Positions 21,866 to 34,079 of a stretch of DNA of 64,000 nucleotides are shown here, in pieces (within the stretch, counting starts at the first letter, position 1; each line of letters begins with the position of its first letter). This DNA comes from Sclerodactyla briareus (taxonomy: Eukaryota; Echinodermata; Holothuroidea; Dendrochirotida; Sclerodactylidae), in the NCBI GenBank assembly GCA_026419785.1, contig JAODTK010005856.1, forward strand, positions 186,001 to 250,000, in the 5' to 3' direction. The translations under genes and the position numbers were made by a program. The notes beneath the pieces were generated by a model that saw nothing but the letters and a program-made list of their open reading frames with translations, ran no database searches and was not told where the DNA came from.

Positions 21866-23440
21866 TTCGAACTTAGGCGAGACGAAAAAAACCTTCCATA
21901 AATTTTGTGTATATCTATAGATTGCAACAAGTTAGTTTCATTGGCAGAATTTTTTTCATTCGGAGAAGTACTCATGACGACACGAGTGTTCTGCTATAGA
22001 TTTCCACTGTTTTTTGGTAGGCTCATTTACACAATAAGAGTTTCCGTGCTGTGCCATACTCGAGTGCTGATGTTGATCTGACACGACAGACAAAATGTCT
22101 GCGGGCGTTACAATATGGCCATGGAAACACAGCGCGTGTGAGTGAAAATAGAGCAGTAGGTCGGGTGTCTAAACTGCAATGTGAACCAAAGCCAGCTAGG
22201 AGAAATACATGTTTACATAAACCCAGCTGTACATTCAGCTAGGAACATTACTATGTCATTAGAGAGAGGGAGATGTAACTCTCTCGAACAAACATTCACT
22301 ACATTTAATTACAGCCTCCGCCGCGCGGCATGTTTGCGTTTCCCGTTGCGAACTTGAACCACTTGGCTCGCGAAACGTTACGAATGCTTATCCGCTCGTC
22401 ATAGTTTTCCTATTTATATACAAGTGTAGCATACATATAGCTACATTGTCGCAAACAGCTCAACGACGGAAGTAGCATCTTATCGACGCTCTGTCATATG
22501 ATTATATGCAGTTATTATTTATGGACCGATTTGTAGGTTGACAAACCAGCTATATGCATAAGTGTATAAATAATAAAGACATTCTCAGGTGATCACATGT
22601 GTCTTCATAAGCCGACCAAACACAACAACAAATCTGTTCAGAAATATCTTGAAACGTAACACTTCGCTGAGTTCTCGAATAGCATCAAGCATTTAACACA
22701 GGGCAGTCGATAAGTCAATTGTTCATATTGTTAGAGCATTCTACTTGCAGAAGGAGATCCGGGGTGCCAGATATAGGGCTCAATTCCGGGCCGGGGCATC
22801 CCATGGTGAACAAAAATATATAGGTAGGCCTATATGTGTTCTCACTGGTTTTATTTGGGTCCTCTGTTATGGATACAATATCAATTCAACCAATATTAAT
22901 TCGAAGGGTTGAATATTGCGTCAACTGGCCCATAAATTCATTTATGCCCTGTATGAAGGCCAGTATGGTACCCTTAAGCGGCTGTTAGGTTACTGGCATG
23001 CTTGTGCCACGGAGATGCCAGATATTTCAAAATAGTATACCCATATAGGCATATAGGCATTGTAATTTGCACGTTGATGATGCACATATAGGCATATAGC
23101 TGGTGCCCTTTATGAACCAAACAAGGTTATTAAGGCGTAGAACCATATCAAATTGAAACCCGGCAAAACGCAACTGTGAAGCAATGTATTCACTTATATC
23201 ATACAGGGCAGTGCAGGGCGCAACCACCTGCTTGAAGTTGAAAGGCCAAAGCATTAGAGAGAAACGGTTTGTGTGTGAACATACATCATGGGAGGTGGTC
23301 CTTATAGAGGTTGGGGGCCCGATAACAGACTCAGTTAACTAACTGCCCACTTTTCCGCCCGGCTGACACCAACAAAAATATCTTTTTAACTTTCTGACAT
23401 GGGAAGGAGGGCGTCTGGCTCACCCGTCTCCGTGAAAAGT
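21866..23440. other. No recognisable gene
   Basis: Nothing identified. GGCATATAGGC-type short repeats occur near 23046-23098. An ATG at 22095 followed by a GTGAGTG donor-like site (22139) could be a first exon but has no other support. Confidence 0.4.
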
Positions 23441-23565
23441 GACGGAATGGTTCTAAGTATTTAATGTTTCCCCGATATTTTCAAGATATGTAGAGAATGA
23501 AATGACTGAGTAGTTCCGCATTTTGACACAAAGTAAAAAGTCACAAAACGTTACATTTCAGTTGC
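23441..23565 (+). repeat. Direct repeat R1, copy A
   Basis: AATGTTTCCCCGATATTTTC to TTTCAGTTGCAATGCTGTCA is repeated almost perfectly at 24441-24560. Only a few differences in ~115 bases were seen, about 980 bases apart. Confidence 0.95.
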
Positions 23566-23589
23566 AATGCTGTCAGAATTACATAATTA

Positions 23590-24115
23590 CCATAAGACAC
23601 CATAAATGACATATTCAGGCGAGTACAAATATGAAACGTGTTTACATGAGTTACAATTGGTTTGCAGCGATGGAGACAAGTTCCGTAGCAGTGAGAAATC
23701 ATCCAAATGAAACGAAACGAACACTGATTGAATGAGAATACAAAAGTACCGTGTGTATTGATGAAACAATGATGCCGCATCACGACAATTGATTTCATGG
23801 AATGTCTTCTTAACGTCCTTATTCATGAGTTGCTCGATATTTATGGTCCTCTTATCTCATCGTATTGTTTAATCCGCTAAAGATCTTCCTTCCCCCCCCC
23901 CCCCCGAAAAAACCGAGTGTTGCACCCAAACCGCACATCACTCCGCATCTAAGGAATCCTAGCCTCACAAACAAAAAGCGAACGACTCTCGAGCTAGGCC
24001 TATTTCTCTTTAACAATAGCACAATTATATGCTAATTAGGCAAAATGTAATGAATGTAAGTGGATACTCTTGAATTATTCATTCACAAAAGTGGTACTTA
24101 TTCAACAACTTACGA
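23590..24115 (+). repeat. Direct repeat R2, copy A
   Basis: From AAGACACCATAAATGACATA through GAGTTACAATTGGTTTGCAG, ATTCATGAGTT, AGGAATCCTAGCCTCA, AAGCGAACGACTCTCGA and GCTAATTAGGC to TTCACAAAAGTGGTACT this region aligns with 25458-25975. A C-run (23893-23906) is inserted in this copy only. Confidence 0.9.
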
Positions 24116-24440
24116 GGCCAGCTGATCGAAAACCGGGGGTACCAAATTTCGTGCAGATATTGATCCATGACAGTCGTTAACAAAAACAGAATATGACATG
24201 TTAACGTATTACATCGTGAAACCCATTCAGTTTGTTCACTCTCTATCTGTGAGTTATAATTTTCAATTTTGTTAATTTGGGGAGAACCTTGATTTTTGGG
24301 GCTTTTTTTTTCTTCTCATTTTGTTGATTTCTCATTTTTTGATCGTGAATCTTAACTATGTTTTAGTCACAAGAAGAAACAGGACACAAATTTCTACCCC
24401 AAAATATTTTTCGGGGGGGGGGCTCCTATTTGACCTAATT
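24116..24440. other. Spacer between duplicated blocks
   Basis: AT-rich sequence with T-rich runs (24304-24312) and a G-run at 24413-24421. No gene seen. Confidence 0.5.
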
Positions 24441-24560
24441 AAATGTTTCCCCGATATTTTCAAGATATGTAGAGAATGAAATGACTGAGTAGTTCCGCAT
24501 TTTGACACAAAGTAAAAGGCACAAAACGTTACATTTCAGTTGCAATCCTGTCAAAATTAC
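24441..24560 (+). repeat. Direct repeat R1, copy B
   Basis: Near-identical second copy of 23441-23565. With R2 (23590/25458) this shows a local segmental duplication. Confidence 0.95.
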
Positions 24561-24764
24561 CAAACATTAGATACACCAATAATTTAACAGGGTTGCCGAT
24601 GAAATCAGAGACTGCTCACTCTCCATAATTTTGTTATGGGATTGTTTGATCAAGTCCAAATGCAGATCAAGCAAGAAGAAGCAAAAAAAAAAAATCTACT
24701 TCACTGGAGACACGATGGCATGTAGATAACCTTAATGCTCTGGAACAAACATTCACCACGTCTG

Positions 24765-25035
24765 CTGTGTTTGCATTTCTCCACCGATTCTCTTGGTCGG
24801 TGAATCGTGACACATCACGAAGATGCCTTCTGTGGCTGTCACAAGCTCTAATGATAAACTAAGTGCACTTAGGCTGGTGACCAATTGGATTGAACCATTT
24901 TGGCGTGAGAAAGTTTTCAATTGACGAACATCACTCGTGAACAGGGTATATTAATTGGTTCACCTTCTTGGTGTCGGCTCATTCACCGTTGCCTTTCTAT
25001 ACCCTGGGCAGGTATATTCTAGAATCTCTTGGAAA
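24765..25035 (+). repeat. Dispersed repeat shared with 18.1 kb, copy B
   Basis: Second copy of the block described at 18055-18320; extends through GTGTCGGCTCATTCACCGTT and GGGCAGGTATATTCTAGAAT. 25036-25457 between this copy and R2 copy B holds nothing recognisable. Confidence 0.65.
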
Positions 25036-25457
25036 TGTTTAACTGGAACAGTGTTCAGGGAGAAACGTTCAGCGCCAGGCTTGGTTATACGCCCGTCGGA
25101 GCTTCTGTAGTCCCGAAGTGAACTACGTTTGGACGAATGTTCTTCAGTTCCTTTACACGTTACTCTTTTTCATAGACCCGTCCACATAGACGTGAACGTA
25201 ACTCGAGCATTCAGCAGATATTCGAGGAGATTCCCCCTTTTTTCTATGTCTGTCAAATCTTGCATCTTCTTTGTGCACTTTTCTGTTTATCTGCCTGATT
25301 TTTTTCTATTACAATGAAAATTGGGAAGGGCAAACTCCCTCTTTCGCCTACACCCTATTTCCTATGTACTCCATGTTAAACAGATGGGTAATTACTTCCA
25401 TTGTCTTGAAACTAAATAAGGCTATGATCCCATGATGCGGACGATTCCCGTTTCGGA

Positions 25458-25975
25458 AAGACACCATAAATGTCAAATTAATGCGAGTACAATATGAAAC
25501 GTTTTCACATGAGTTACAATTGGTTTGCAGAGATAGAGACAAGTTTCCGTACATTAAAAAAATCATCCAAATGAAATCAGACCGAACACTGACTATGGCA
25601 TCCAATCCTCTGAGACTGCAAATTAAACCGTGCGTACCATGCGGCATTGGTGCCGCACCACGACAAATTGAATTTCATGGACTGTTCTTCTTAAAACTCC
25701 CTATTCATGAGTTTGCCGATATTTATGGTCCCTCTCATCTCAATCATATGTTTTAATCTCCCTCCTACCGAAATCATCTCTCCGCAAAACGTTATTGCAC
25801 CCCATATCCGGCCACGGCCATCCCATCTGAGGAATCCTAGCCTCAAAAACAAAAGCGAACGACTCTCGATGTCGGCCTATTTCTTCTAAACAATTCTGCT
25901 AATTAGGCGAAGGGTAGCTGAAATGTTCGTAGAACTCTTAAATTATCATTCACAAAAAGCGGTACTGATTCAGAT
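25458..25975 (+). repeat. Direct repeat R2, copy B
   Basis: Second copy of 23590-24115, 1868 bases downstream. It has drifted more than R1, with several small indels. Open frames in this copy (25348-25647 minus, 25481-25756 plus) are interrupted in the other copy, so they are not called. Confidence 0.9.
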
Positions 25976-27347
25976 GTCCATGTGCGCACACTCGTGAAGG
26001 TGGCGTTGCATCACACTCGACCGAGCATCACTCGACGTAGCTGCCGTTTCCGTTAGCCAGCTGTTAGTGACGAGGCCCTGTGGACAATACCGAATTGTGT
26101 GGAGACGATCTCTCGTAAGATGGTCATGTGAATAACCCGTTAACGCGCGGCAGTGACACTGTGCCTTCTCAAAAATAAACTGAGGACTCGAAGAGTTAGT
26201 TAACCACTATCGTTCGTACTTAGCTCCAGGGCGATCCCACTTAATTTGGTTTCCAAAGGGACAGGAGAGAACGGTCAGGGAAACTTCAATTTCGAAATTA
26301 GACCACCTGCCAGCTTCAGGCCTGTGTCCAACACGTTTGGGTCTTCGACACTCGAAGGACGCTCCTCTCCCTCATTCACATTGTTGGATTCGTTCCTGTA
26401 TCAGGTACTTTCTCGTGTTTAGATGTTCTCAGCTGTGTTATATGAGCAACGTAACGAAATATGAATCCTCAACCACCTACTCCGGTTAAATGATTGATGG
26501 AATGGAACTGACGGGACCGTGGAACTGTTTCGATTACTATACTCCATCCAAATAAGAAGACATCAAATTCGGGTGAGGTAGAAATACGGGTAAGCATCAT
26601 TTTTTATGAAGATACCACTTGTATAACATGAGCAATGATGGTTATTGGACGATGCCTGAATACCCATGACAGCAACAGTTTTCCCGTAGAAATACATCTT
26701 AAGGTGAAATCTTGAATAAGTTAAAGAGAGTCCACTTTTCGTTCATCTATATGAAAGGGAAAGGCCATGTAGCATGCCCAACTAGTGGATTAAGTGCATA
26801 AAAGATGTCGAAGACTAGCTTGCGATGTAATAAATCGAATTAAACGTATATCTATCTAAAATCCCAGCTATGACGCCATAGACGCATAACTTACTCCAGA
26901 TCCCCTTCATATTATTGCGACGCTTCATAATCATAGTAAATCCCTGAGGCAGATGGGTTTGTTTAGAAGGCTCACTGACCAGAAAGCTGCGTTTCCCACC
27001 CAATAATACAATACGAGCCTGAGCCAGGCTGCCTACGGACTCCTCAAGTAGCTAGAAAATGGCTTCTGCCAAAGCTTGAATGATTCTGATTTTCAACACT
27101 ACCAATATGTATACAGAGACAGATGGGCCACGGAAGTGCATGTGATGCGAGCCAGAATCATCTGAAAAATAATAATTTTGTGACAGTAATTCTCGCAGCA
27201 GTTTGATTGTGATTTGCCCGGACATCAACGCCGAGACGATGGCGCCATGCACTAATGAAACATAAACAATGACCCTCAAAACATAAATAGTAGCAAGCTT
27301 CACATTACACCATCTTTTCGTGGCACATAGACGAGAATGCTTGCTTT
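25976..27347. other. No recognisable gene
   Basis: No motif recognised. The hydrophobic minus-strand frame at 27052-27303 begins with GTG, not ATG, and lacks exon signals. Confidence 0.45.
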
Positions 27348-28735
27348 CGCAAATGTCAAATACTTTTATTCCAACTTTCCCTCGGGGGGGTTCTTTACGT
27401 AGGGGAAATGTATCTGCCTTTTAGAAGTCTTGCATCTGACCTAAAGACAGCAAGTAATAACAGGTATGCAATACCAGTGCATCGGGCTGCAAGTACGGAG
27501 GTTTAAACCCATCCTGGGTATTACCAAGGGGTTCAACAGGAACCCAACACTACGTAGTGATTCCTTGTCATGTTTATTGAACTTTGAAGCATGAGAGTGT
27601 CTTACATACTGGTATATAAGAAATCTCTCTGCTGACAGGGGCTCGTCCATTATTACAATTCCTACCATGAATGCTCTATTTAAGTTGTGGAAGCAGATAA
27701 AACGAAGGGTGGTCTGGTGGTATACAATCAATTCTCATGTTAACCATGGATTCTCGCCATCTGTTCCTATTCAACCCCAAGTATCAATAAATGAGGCCAC
27801 ATTCAACCTGAGACGGATGGTGCTATTTACTTTAAATTCACAAATGGCTACTTTTTTTATTCAGTTGTATACAATGATTCTCCCATGCAGGAACTCGCCT
27901 CGCAAATGTCAAATACTTTTATTCCAGCTTTCATCGGGGTTCTTTACATAGGGGAATGTTTCTGCTTCTAGAAGTCTTGCATCTGACCTAAAGACAGCAA
28001 GTAATAACATTATGTGTAATACCAGTGCATCGGGCTGCAAGTACGGAGGTTTTTTAAACCCATCCTGGGTATTACCAAGGGGTTCACAGGAACCCAACAC
28101 TACGTAGTGATTCTTTGTCATGTTTATGTTACTTTGAAGCATGACAGTGTCTTACATACTGGTATATAAGAAATCTCTCTCTGACAGGCGGCTCGATCCA
28201 TTATTACAATTCCTACCATGAATGCTCTATTTAAGTTGTGGAAGCAGATAAAACGAAGGGTGGTCTGATGGTATACAATCAATTCTCATGTTAACCATGG
28301 ATTCTCGCCATCTGTTCCTATTCAACCCAAGTAATAATAAATGAGGCCACATTCAACCTGAGACGGATGGTGCTATTTACCATACATTCACAAATGGCTA
28401 CTTTTTTTATTCAGTTGTATACAATGATTCTCCCATTGCAGGAACTCGCCTCGCAAATGTCAAATACTTTTATTCCAGCTTTCATCGGGGTTCTTTACAT
28501 AGGGGAAATGTTTCTGCTTTTTAAAGTCTTGCATCTGACCTATTACAGGATATGTAATACCAGTGCATCAGGCTGCAAGTATACGGAGGTTCAAACCCAT
28601 TCTGGGTATTACCAAAGAGTTCAACAGGAACCCAACACTACGTAGTGATTCTTTGTCATGTTTATGTTACTTTGAAGCATGACAGTGTCTTACATACCGG
28701 TATATCCCTCTCCTGACAGGCGGCTCAGTGAAAAG
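27348..28735 (+). repeat. 552-bp tandem triplication
   Basis: Units begin with CGCAAATGTCAAATACTTTT at 27348, 27901 and 28452 (spacings 553 and 551). The first two units are nearly identical over their whole length. The third stops at about 28724 after GACAGGCGGCTC, roughly mid-unit. Each unit contains CCAGTGCATCGGGCTGCAAG, then GGTTTAAACCC or GGTTCAAACCC, then GGGTATTACC, which resembles the anticodon-arm/T-arm part of a tRNA-derived sequence with a B-box (GGTTCRANYCC). A fourth, partial copy lies at 30430. The open frames here repeat with the unit and carry indels between copies. Confidence 0.95.
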
Positions 28736-30429
28736 CCTGACATAATGGCTTTCAGGTAAAAGAGGAGACCATAAGGTAAATATGTTATTAAAGGAGGACA
28801 CTATATAACAGCCACTTGGGAACCTTTGATTGACTTTACAAGAAATATCATATGCTACTATCTGAATATTCTGAATTTGTAGTTAACTTCTAAACCGTGT
28901 GGACTGAATGAACTAAGGGTCAATCATAGGCGGATGAGATCTATCATAAAGCCTCCAGGCCAACCGACATACCAGTAGGAGCCTCCTACATCGTTGTAGT
29001 GGACAGTTTGACAGTAGAAGCCCGTTTACTACACGTGATTCAACTAATAGATACACTGATCCTTCAATGTATGTAATCCCCTTCAGCTTTTTACTGGATC
29101 ATTGCATTTATTCAGTTGAACTTCAATTGAGTGTCGAATCGCGTAAGTGGGCCCAGGGTTTTAGGGCGGGAACACACCTATCCGTTTCTTGGCAGTCCCG
29201 TGTTCCATGTTTCATTAACATGGCCGTGTAATTTCCTCTGACCTGTGTGCAATCAGGTATGAGGTATGGACACGGACCATAAAAAACGGACATTGTTCTA
29301 AAAAATGTCACATTTCCCCTCTGTTGATCTTTGACTTGCCCCAATGGCGTACGCAAGGTGGCGGGGGTATGGGGGATCGACCCCCATGACCCATTAATTT
29401 AAACACAAAACCATTTTCACTGTTCAGTATGACTTTTTCTAAACAGCTTTTGTTTATCGAATATTGCAGCAGCAAGTATCTGGGGGCCCATAAATTTCAT
29501 CTACTCGAAAATAAGGAGGGTTAGGCTATAAATGAATGCGCAATTGACCTCAGGTGATTTCTGATATGACTTGAAATCAATGGAATCATTTTACTCCATA
29601 TGACCAACGTACAGACACTCCGTATAATCACTATACATATTTGTGTTAAACAGTTGCGTTTACAAGCAGCACGATTCGTTCAAAATAGCGTCACAGGACG
29701 TTTTCTCAGGATGACAGTGGCCTTGTGACTTACCCCCGACCTAACCCGGTCCATAGCCTAAAGTAACGAAATATTCGAAGAAAACAATTGCCAAGTGTAA
29801 TTCCATTTTCTGCCCGACAGAGGAGATATAATTTTGCCAGCATAGTCAGGTATAGTTTGACATTTTAATGGCACCCTAGACATTCGAGGGTACCTCCAGT
29901 TCCACTGCGCTCTGATAAGGTCATGCTGAGCATTGGTAAACAGTTTATTTTACATACTCGTGTTCAACCTGTTGTGTCAGCTTGTAGGCCTATTCAACCT
30001 TTTTTTGTCAGTTTGTTTGCAGCTATTTTTCACCTAAATTGTTTTAATCTTCTTGTGAGTTTATATCAATATGATGTATATTTATGTCATGTAGACACTT
30101 CCGTTTATGTCGAACTAATGAGAAAAGAAACTTCCCCCCATACTCTACAGGAATGTTCATCTAGTTTCTACCATACTTTACCTTCACTCCGTATAAATGG
30201 GAAACGAAATTATCTTCGCAACCCAGCATCAGTATACCTATTCAGGCCCTCCAGTTCATAATGAATAGCTAGCTTCAGCCAAGCAATAGCTATCCAACAT
30301 TAGACTGATACCGAACCCATTAATTTTCATGTAACACCACTGTCACAGTTACACAACATGTCAACATATGTGACTTTATGTTGTTACAGATTTGAACTCT
30401 CCTGCTAGGGCAATAAAAACCTCATCCAC
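28736..30429. other. No recognisable gene
   Basis: A short piece at 29342-29395 (AATGGCGTACGCAAGGTGGC, then GGGGG and GACCCCCATGACCC) resembles the start of the G/C-rich dispersed elements at 52 kb. The 112-codon plus frame at 29923-30261 has no recognisable motif. Confidence 0.4.
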
Positions 30430-30655
30430 CAATCCATTACTACAATTCCTCCCATGTATTCTTTATTTAAGTTGTTGAAGCAGATAAAACGAAGGGTGGT
30501 ATACAATCAATTCTCATGTTAAGCCATGGATTCTTGCCATCTGTTCCTATTCAAGCCCAAGTAATAATAAATGAGGCCAAATTCAACCGGAGACAGACGG
30601 TGCTATTTACTTTCACACGAATAACTACTTTTTTCATCAGTTGTATAATGCATTA
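30430..30655 (+). repeat. Detached partial copy of the 552-bp unit
   Basis: CCATTACTACAATTCCTCCC, AAGCAGATAAAACGAAGGGT, CCATGGATTCTTGCCATCTG and GAGACAGACGGTGCTATTTA match the second half of the 27.3 kb unit, about 10% diverged by eye. Confidence 0.9.
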
Positions 30656-31589
30656 TCCTTGTTTCCGTTAACTTTGTCAGTCGCAATACAATGCCAAGGA
30701 AGGACAGAATGGGCAGAAGCGGTATCACTTCGGCTTATTCTCTTAAAAAACTGTCACCACTCTTCGAAAACCAAACCGATTAATCTCATAGTTGACTTGT
30801 TCCTGCTGATGGGTATGGGGGCAGTCTTGTACTGGTAGAATGTATAATTTTCATCAGATAAGTTTTGAGAGATTGTTCGGCACACTTCTCGTGCATTGTC
30901 GAATTGTCATTGTATCCTCATGCATGACTCTTTACACCGTTTCATCTCTTCTCATTACCGTAATCTGAGCAGGCATGGGTCTGTTGGGATGGGGTCCTAC
31001 ACTTAACACATCTCGCTTGATGCATAACATCATATATTGAAACCAGTGGCAGAATAGTATTTTTTTACACTTTATTGACACTTCTTCTCAAGACAATACA
31101 ATGTTACATAATTTGTACAATATAGGCTTTATGGAGAATATTAAAAACTACAGTGAAACAATTTGAACGAACCGCATATTTCATTAATTCTGAGGCGGTC
31201 AGTGTGGCCACTCTTCTTCAAAATATAATATTCGACATCTAATTCGAAATGGAGTCTTTAATGAGAAACAGCCGCGTCAGGGACAATTTTCTTCATTTTA
31301 CTGGCGTGAAGAGTTGTTAGCATGAAGAATGAAAAATTAGGATGATCTGTTTCCTTGTGATGACAGGGGCAGAACAGTTGATTAGTTGTCTTAGCCGAAC
31401 ATTCTGAACATCATGATGGCTGATGCTTTATGTTAACCCCTCCCGTGTAACCTATGAGCACACCATTTGCAAGACCATCTGCCGATCTGCTTGACGCTGC
31501 AATTTCTTCACAGCCTAACTATGGAGTTGCAACACGACGAGTCTGATAGTAGCCAAAAATGTGCAACCCACATAACTAATATGAACTTA
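30656..31589. other. No recognisable gene
   Basis: Nothing identified on either strand. Confidence 0.4.
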
Positions 31590-31773
31590 ATAGATACTGC
31601 TTTCATTAGATATCGTACTGTCAAGGTTTTTGAACTTTGCCCTGTCGTAACCTTGAATGACTATGACTTGAAACGATTTAGAGTTCATTCTTTCCACGTG
31701 AGCACGCCACCTGCCTGATTTAAACCTAATACCTGTTCGCGTCCGTTTGATATCGTCCTGACAAGGGGTGTCA

Positions 31774-31810
<37 letters not shown>

Positions 31811-31865
31811 GGGGGGGGGGGGGGGGAGAGAGAGGGAGGAATGACTGCATAGATTCCTTTTGCGT
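31590..31865 (+). repeat. Dispersed repeat with CA-GA-G tract and GACTGCATAGATTCC terminus, copy 2
   Basis: TTAGATATCGTACTGTCAAG, TTTTTGAACTTTGCCCTG and GATATCGTCCTGACAAGGGG match 12.7-12.96 kb in order. The following microsatellite is (CA)n then (GA)n then a G-run (31771-31838), followed by GACTGCATAGATTCCTTTTG (31844-31863). Confidence 0.85.
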
Positions 31866-31869
31866 AATC

Positions 31870-32410
31870 ACAAGCAGGAAATCCAATCCCCGTCTCAGCC
31901 CAACAGTGGGGTTCTAAGCCGTCACTAGAATAGAGCAAGACTGGAAGCACAATAGAGCCAAAACACAGAGCATGGCTCTTTTGCTCAGATATCGCGTCCG
32001 CCATGCCGGCCTAAGAGTCTACTGACTTCGGGCTCGCATAAAGCAGGATCAAGGAATGGCACTGCAGAGGTGAACAATGACTTGGCGATTTCCTTTTTTC
32101 ATCAAACCCCTGGATAGCACTGTCCAAGATTTCAATGAAAACTGGATTTTAATGTTGGTCCATGACAAACTGTAAGCCTAAGTTGCCCAACAGATTTGCC
32201 TCGTGTTCCAAGACCATTAACCAGTGAATCCGCGTACGCACTTGGCAAGTATTGCGGCATCTTCTGCGATGGCCAGGTCAGAAAGCCTAACTCCATTGAA
32301 TAAGACCCGCAGTCGGTACTATCTGCAACCCCTTCTTCCAAATCCGGCACATACTCGTGTTGGAAAGTGATGGAGCCAGTGTACACCCTGCAATACACCA
32401 TGTCCCTGAT
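31870..32410 (-). mobile_element. RTE-like LINE reverse-transcriptase fragment, minus strand
   Basis: Reading the minus strand from 32400: GVLQGVHWLHHF, then after shifts LSDLAIAEDAAILAK (about 32285-32240), LNLLGNLGL-like LLGNLGLQFVMDQ, then WRTRYLSKRAMLCVLALLC (near 31990-31935). RTE/BovB-type proteins have GVRQGCVLAPTLFN, then ITDLxFADDAVIFAE, then an LGLxVSWxKTK box, and later CRRTKxRVFxxLVLPVLLYGCE. All four landmarks are recognisable in order, with the central FADD box degraded to IAEDAA. It is dead and truncated, and it directly abuts the GACTGCATAGATTCC terminus of the preceding repeat. Confidence 0.75.
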
Positions 32411-33049
32411 CTTAGGAGCTAGAGCATTTCTAGAGAGTTTGTTGATGCCGTCTCAGTGCATGTTGTATTCAGGTGTCTCTTATTGTCCCCATATATCACT
32501 GGGTGGAGTAGAATCAATGGAGCCTGCCAAAATGGCACGACAGAAAGAAAGTTGATCATCATTTTACCACGGCAGGGTTTGAACTTTCAACCTTTCGGTC
32601 CACACTTCCTAGAGCTCCACCAGTATTGTATTAAGACAATATTGTCCTGATCGCCACGTGTCATACATAAATCCTAATTGTGAACTCTCTTGTTCCTTTG
32701 TATATGTCTCAATAGGGATCTGCCCAACAATATCGTCTTGTCACGTGGTTCATTTCTCCTCAGTGTAGAGAGCCATGTGTTCAGATACTTCTATGAATCT
32801 CTGCGTGTCACTGACAACTGTTTCAACAACCCCACATACAGACACGGACTTCATTAATCTTTATGGATTTTATCATTCTAGGCTACTGCCTAATGCCTGT
32901 AGTTAGATTAGATTAGCTTGAAAACATGCATCTTCTTTTACTAAAGTAATGGGACTCAGATCAGGAACGTATATATAGATCAAATTGGCACAGCCATTTC
33001 AACAAACATGTTTGCATGAAGTGAAAAAGGTCCGAGAATCAGAGTATCT
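32411..33049. other. No recognisable gene
   Basis: Nothing identified. An in-frame plus ORF (32367-32555) overlaps the RTE fragment antisense and is not called. Confidence 0.4.
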
Positions 33050-33530
33050 GACAAGACTAGAACTCCACGTACTGAGCCAATGAGATATTCAAACAGGTCT
33101 CCGAATTTATAATGACAGTCTTTGCCCTCTATGGTTTCTACCAACTTCGCTTAATCTGCTTACAAACATTGACGTCTAGACCTAATGAAGACCCGTTAGC
33201 TTTCCCAGTTGATTTCTACCAACTGAGCCACTCTCTGAGCATCAAACATAGCAAGGGATAACCACTAGTGATAACTATTAATTGGTGTTGGCATATCACC
33301 AGACAAGACAAGTCGGCATCTTATCATAACCTACAGTATTAACTTTTCCGGTCAACTTCTACGGAGTGAGCTACAAATCTGAACTTCCAACATCGCAACT
33401 TGCAAGTCTGAATCCTATAATGACCTATTCATTTTTCCTCGATTTCTATCAACTGAGCTGATCAGATCTCCGAACATTGTAAGTTACGGACTATCAGCTC
33501 TTCTGGTTGATGTATGCCAAATGTAACGGA
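33050..33530 (-). repeat. Cluster of imperfect repeats with tRNA A-box-like motifs
   Basis: Four or more imperfect units of about 90-130 bases share a TTTTCC..TCAACTTCTACC.ACTGAGC block (33119, 33205, 33345, 33435) followed by AGATCTCCGAAC or similar. On the minus strand the core reads GTGGCTCAGTTGGTAG, as in the D arm/A-box of tRNA (TGGCNNAGTNGG). No full cloverleaf or B-box is visible, so these are tRNA-like repeat scraps, not tRNA genes. Confidence 0.45.
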
Positions 33531-34079
33531 GCTTCTGTCCTTTAACCGCTCCGTTCGACTGAAAGGTGAGCCATCCATTAGGTGTTTGCCTTCCAGTCGA
33601 AAAAAAAGAACATTACTATTGCGATGTTCGGGACCAGATGGATGCCGATGAAAGCCTTGCTTGAAACATCATTTACATGGAGCCTCAGATGGTGTTACAT
33701 GGTCTTCCGTTATCGGCAGTGTTGCTTCTTCTCTCTTTGAGGTGATGTAGCTGAATGACGCAGTAGAGGAACATCACCCACATCAAGAAAGTTATATAAT
33801 CTGAGATAGTTTGAGAGAAACCACGTGTATTTGTTGAGTTGCCTCGCCAATTTAGAAGATGCTGACATCATAGAATGTCCAACCCTGTACTGGGAACACT
33901 CGGAACAGTTTGATTTACAAATTCTGGATAATGTTATATGCACTATTCAACATCTATGTTCAACTATGGTAACACACAACTTTTTTTACTTTTCTTCCAG
34001 TAGTGGGGCCCTGGGTTGAATTCTCCCCCTTGTTCAATGTTTTCATGTTAGCGACCATGCTTAGTCATCGCCTGAATCA
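33531..34079. other. No recognisable gene
   Basis: Nothing identified; overlapping open frames on both strands at 33710-34019 have no motif. Confidence 0.4.

Noticed and set aside
22095..22144. ATG exon ending at GTGAGTG
   Set aside because: Fifteen codons with a donor-like site but no promoter motifs, no acceptor partner and no conserved peptide; easily chance.
27052..27303. Minus-strand frame beginning MKLATIYVLRVIVYVSLVHG, resembling a signal peptide
   Set aside because: The start codon is GTG, which is not a normal start for an animal secreted protein, and there is no splice or promoter support.
33205..33460. tRNA genes on the minus strand (A-box GTGGCTCAGTTGGTAG)
   Set aside because: No B-box, anticodon arm or acceptor stem could be assembled around the A-box-like motifs.
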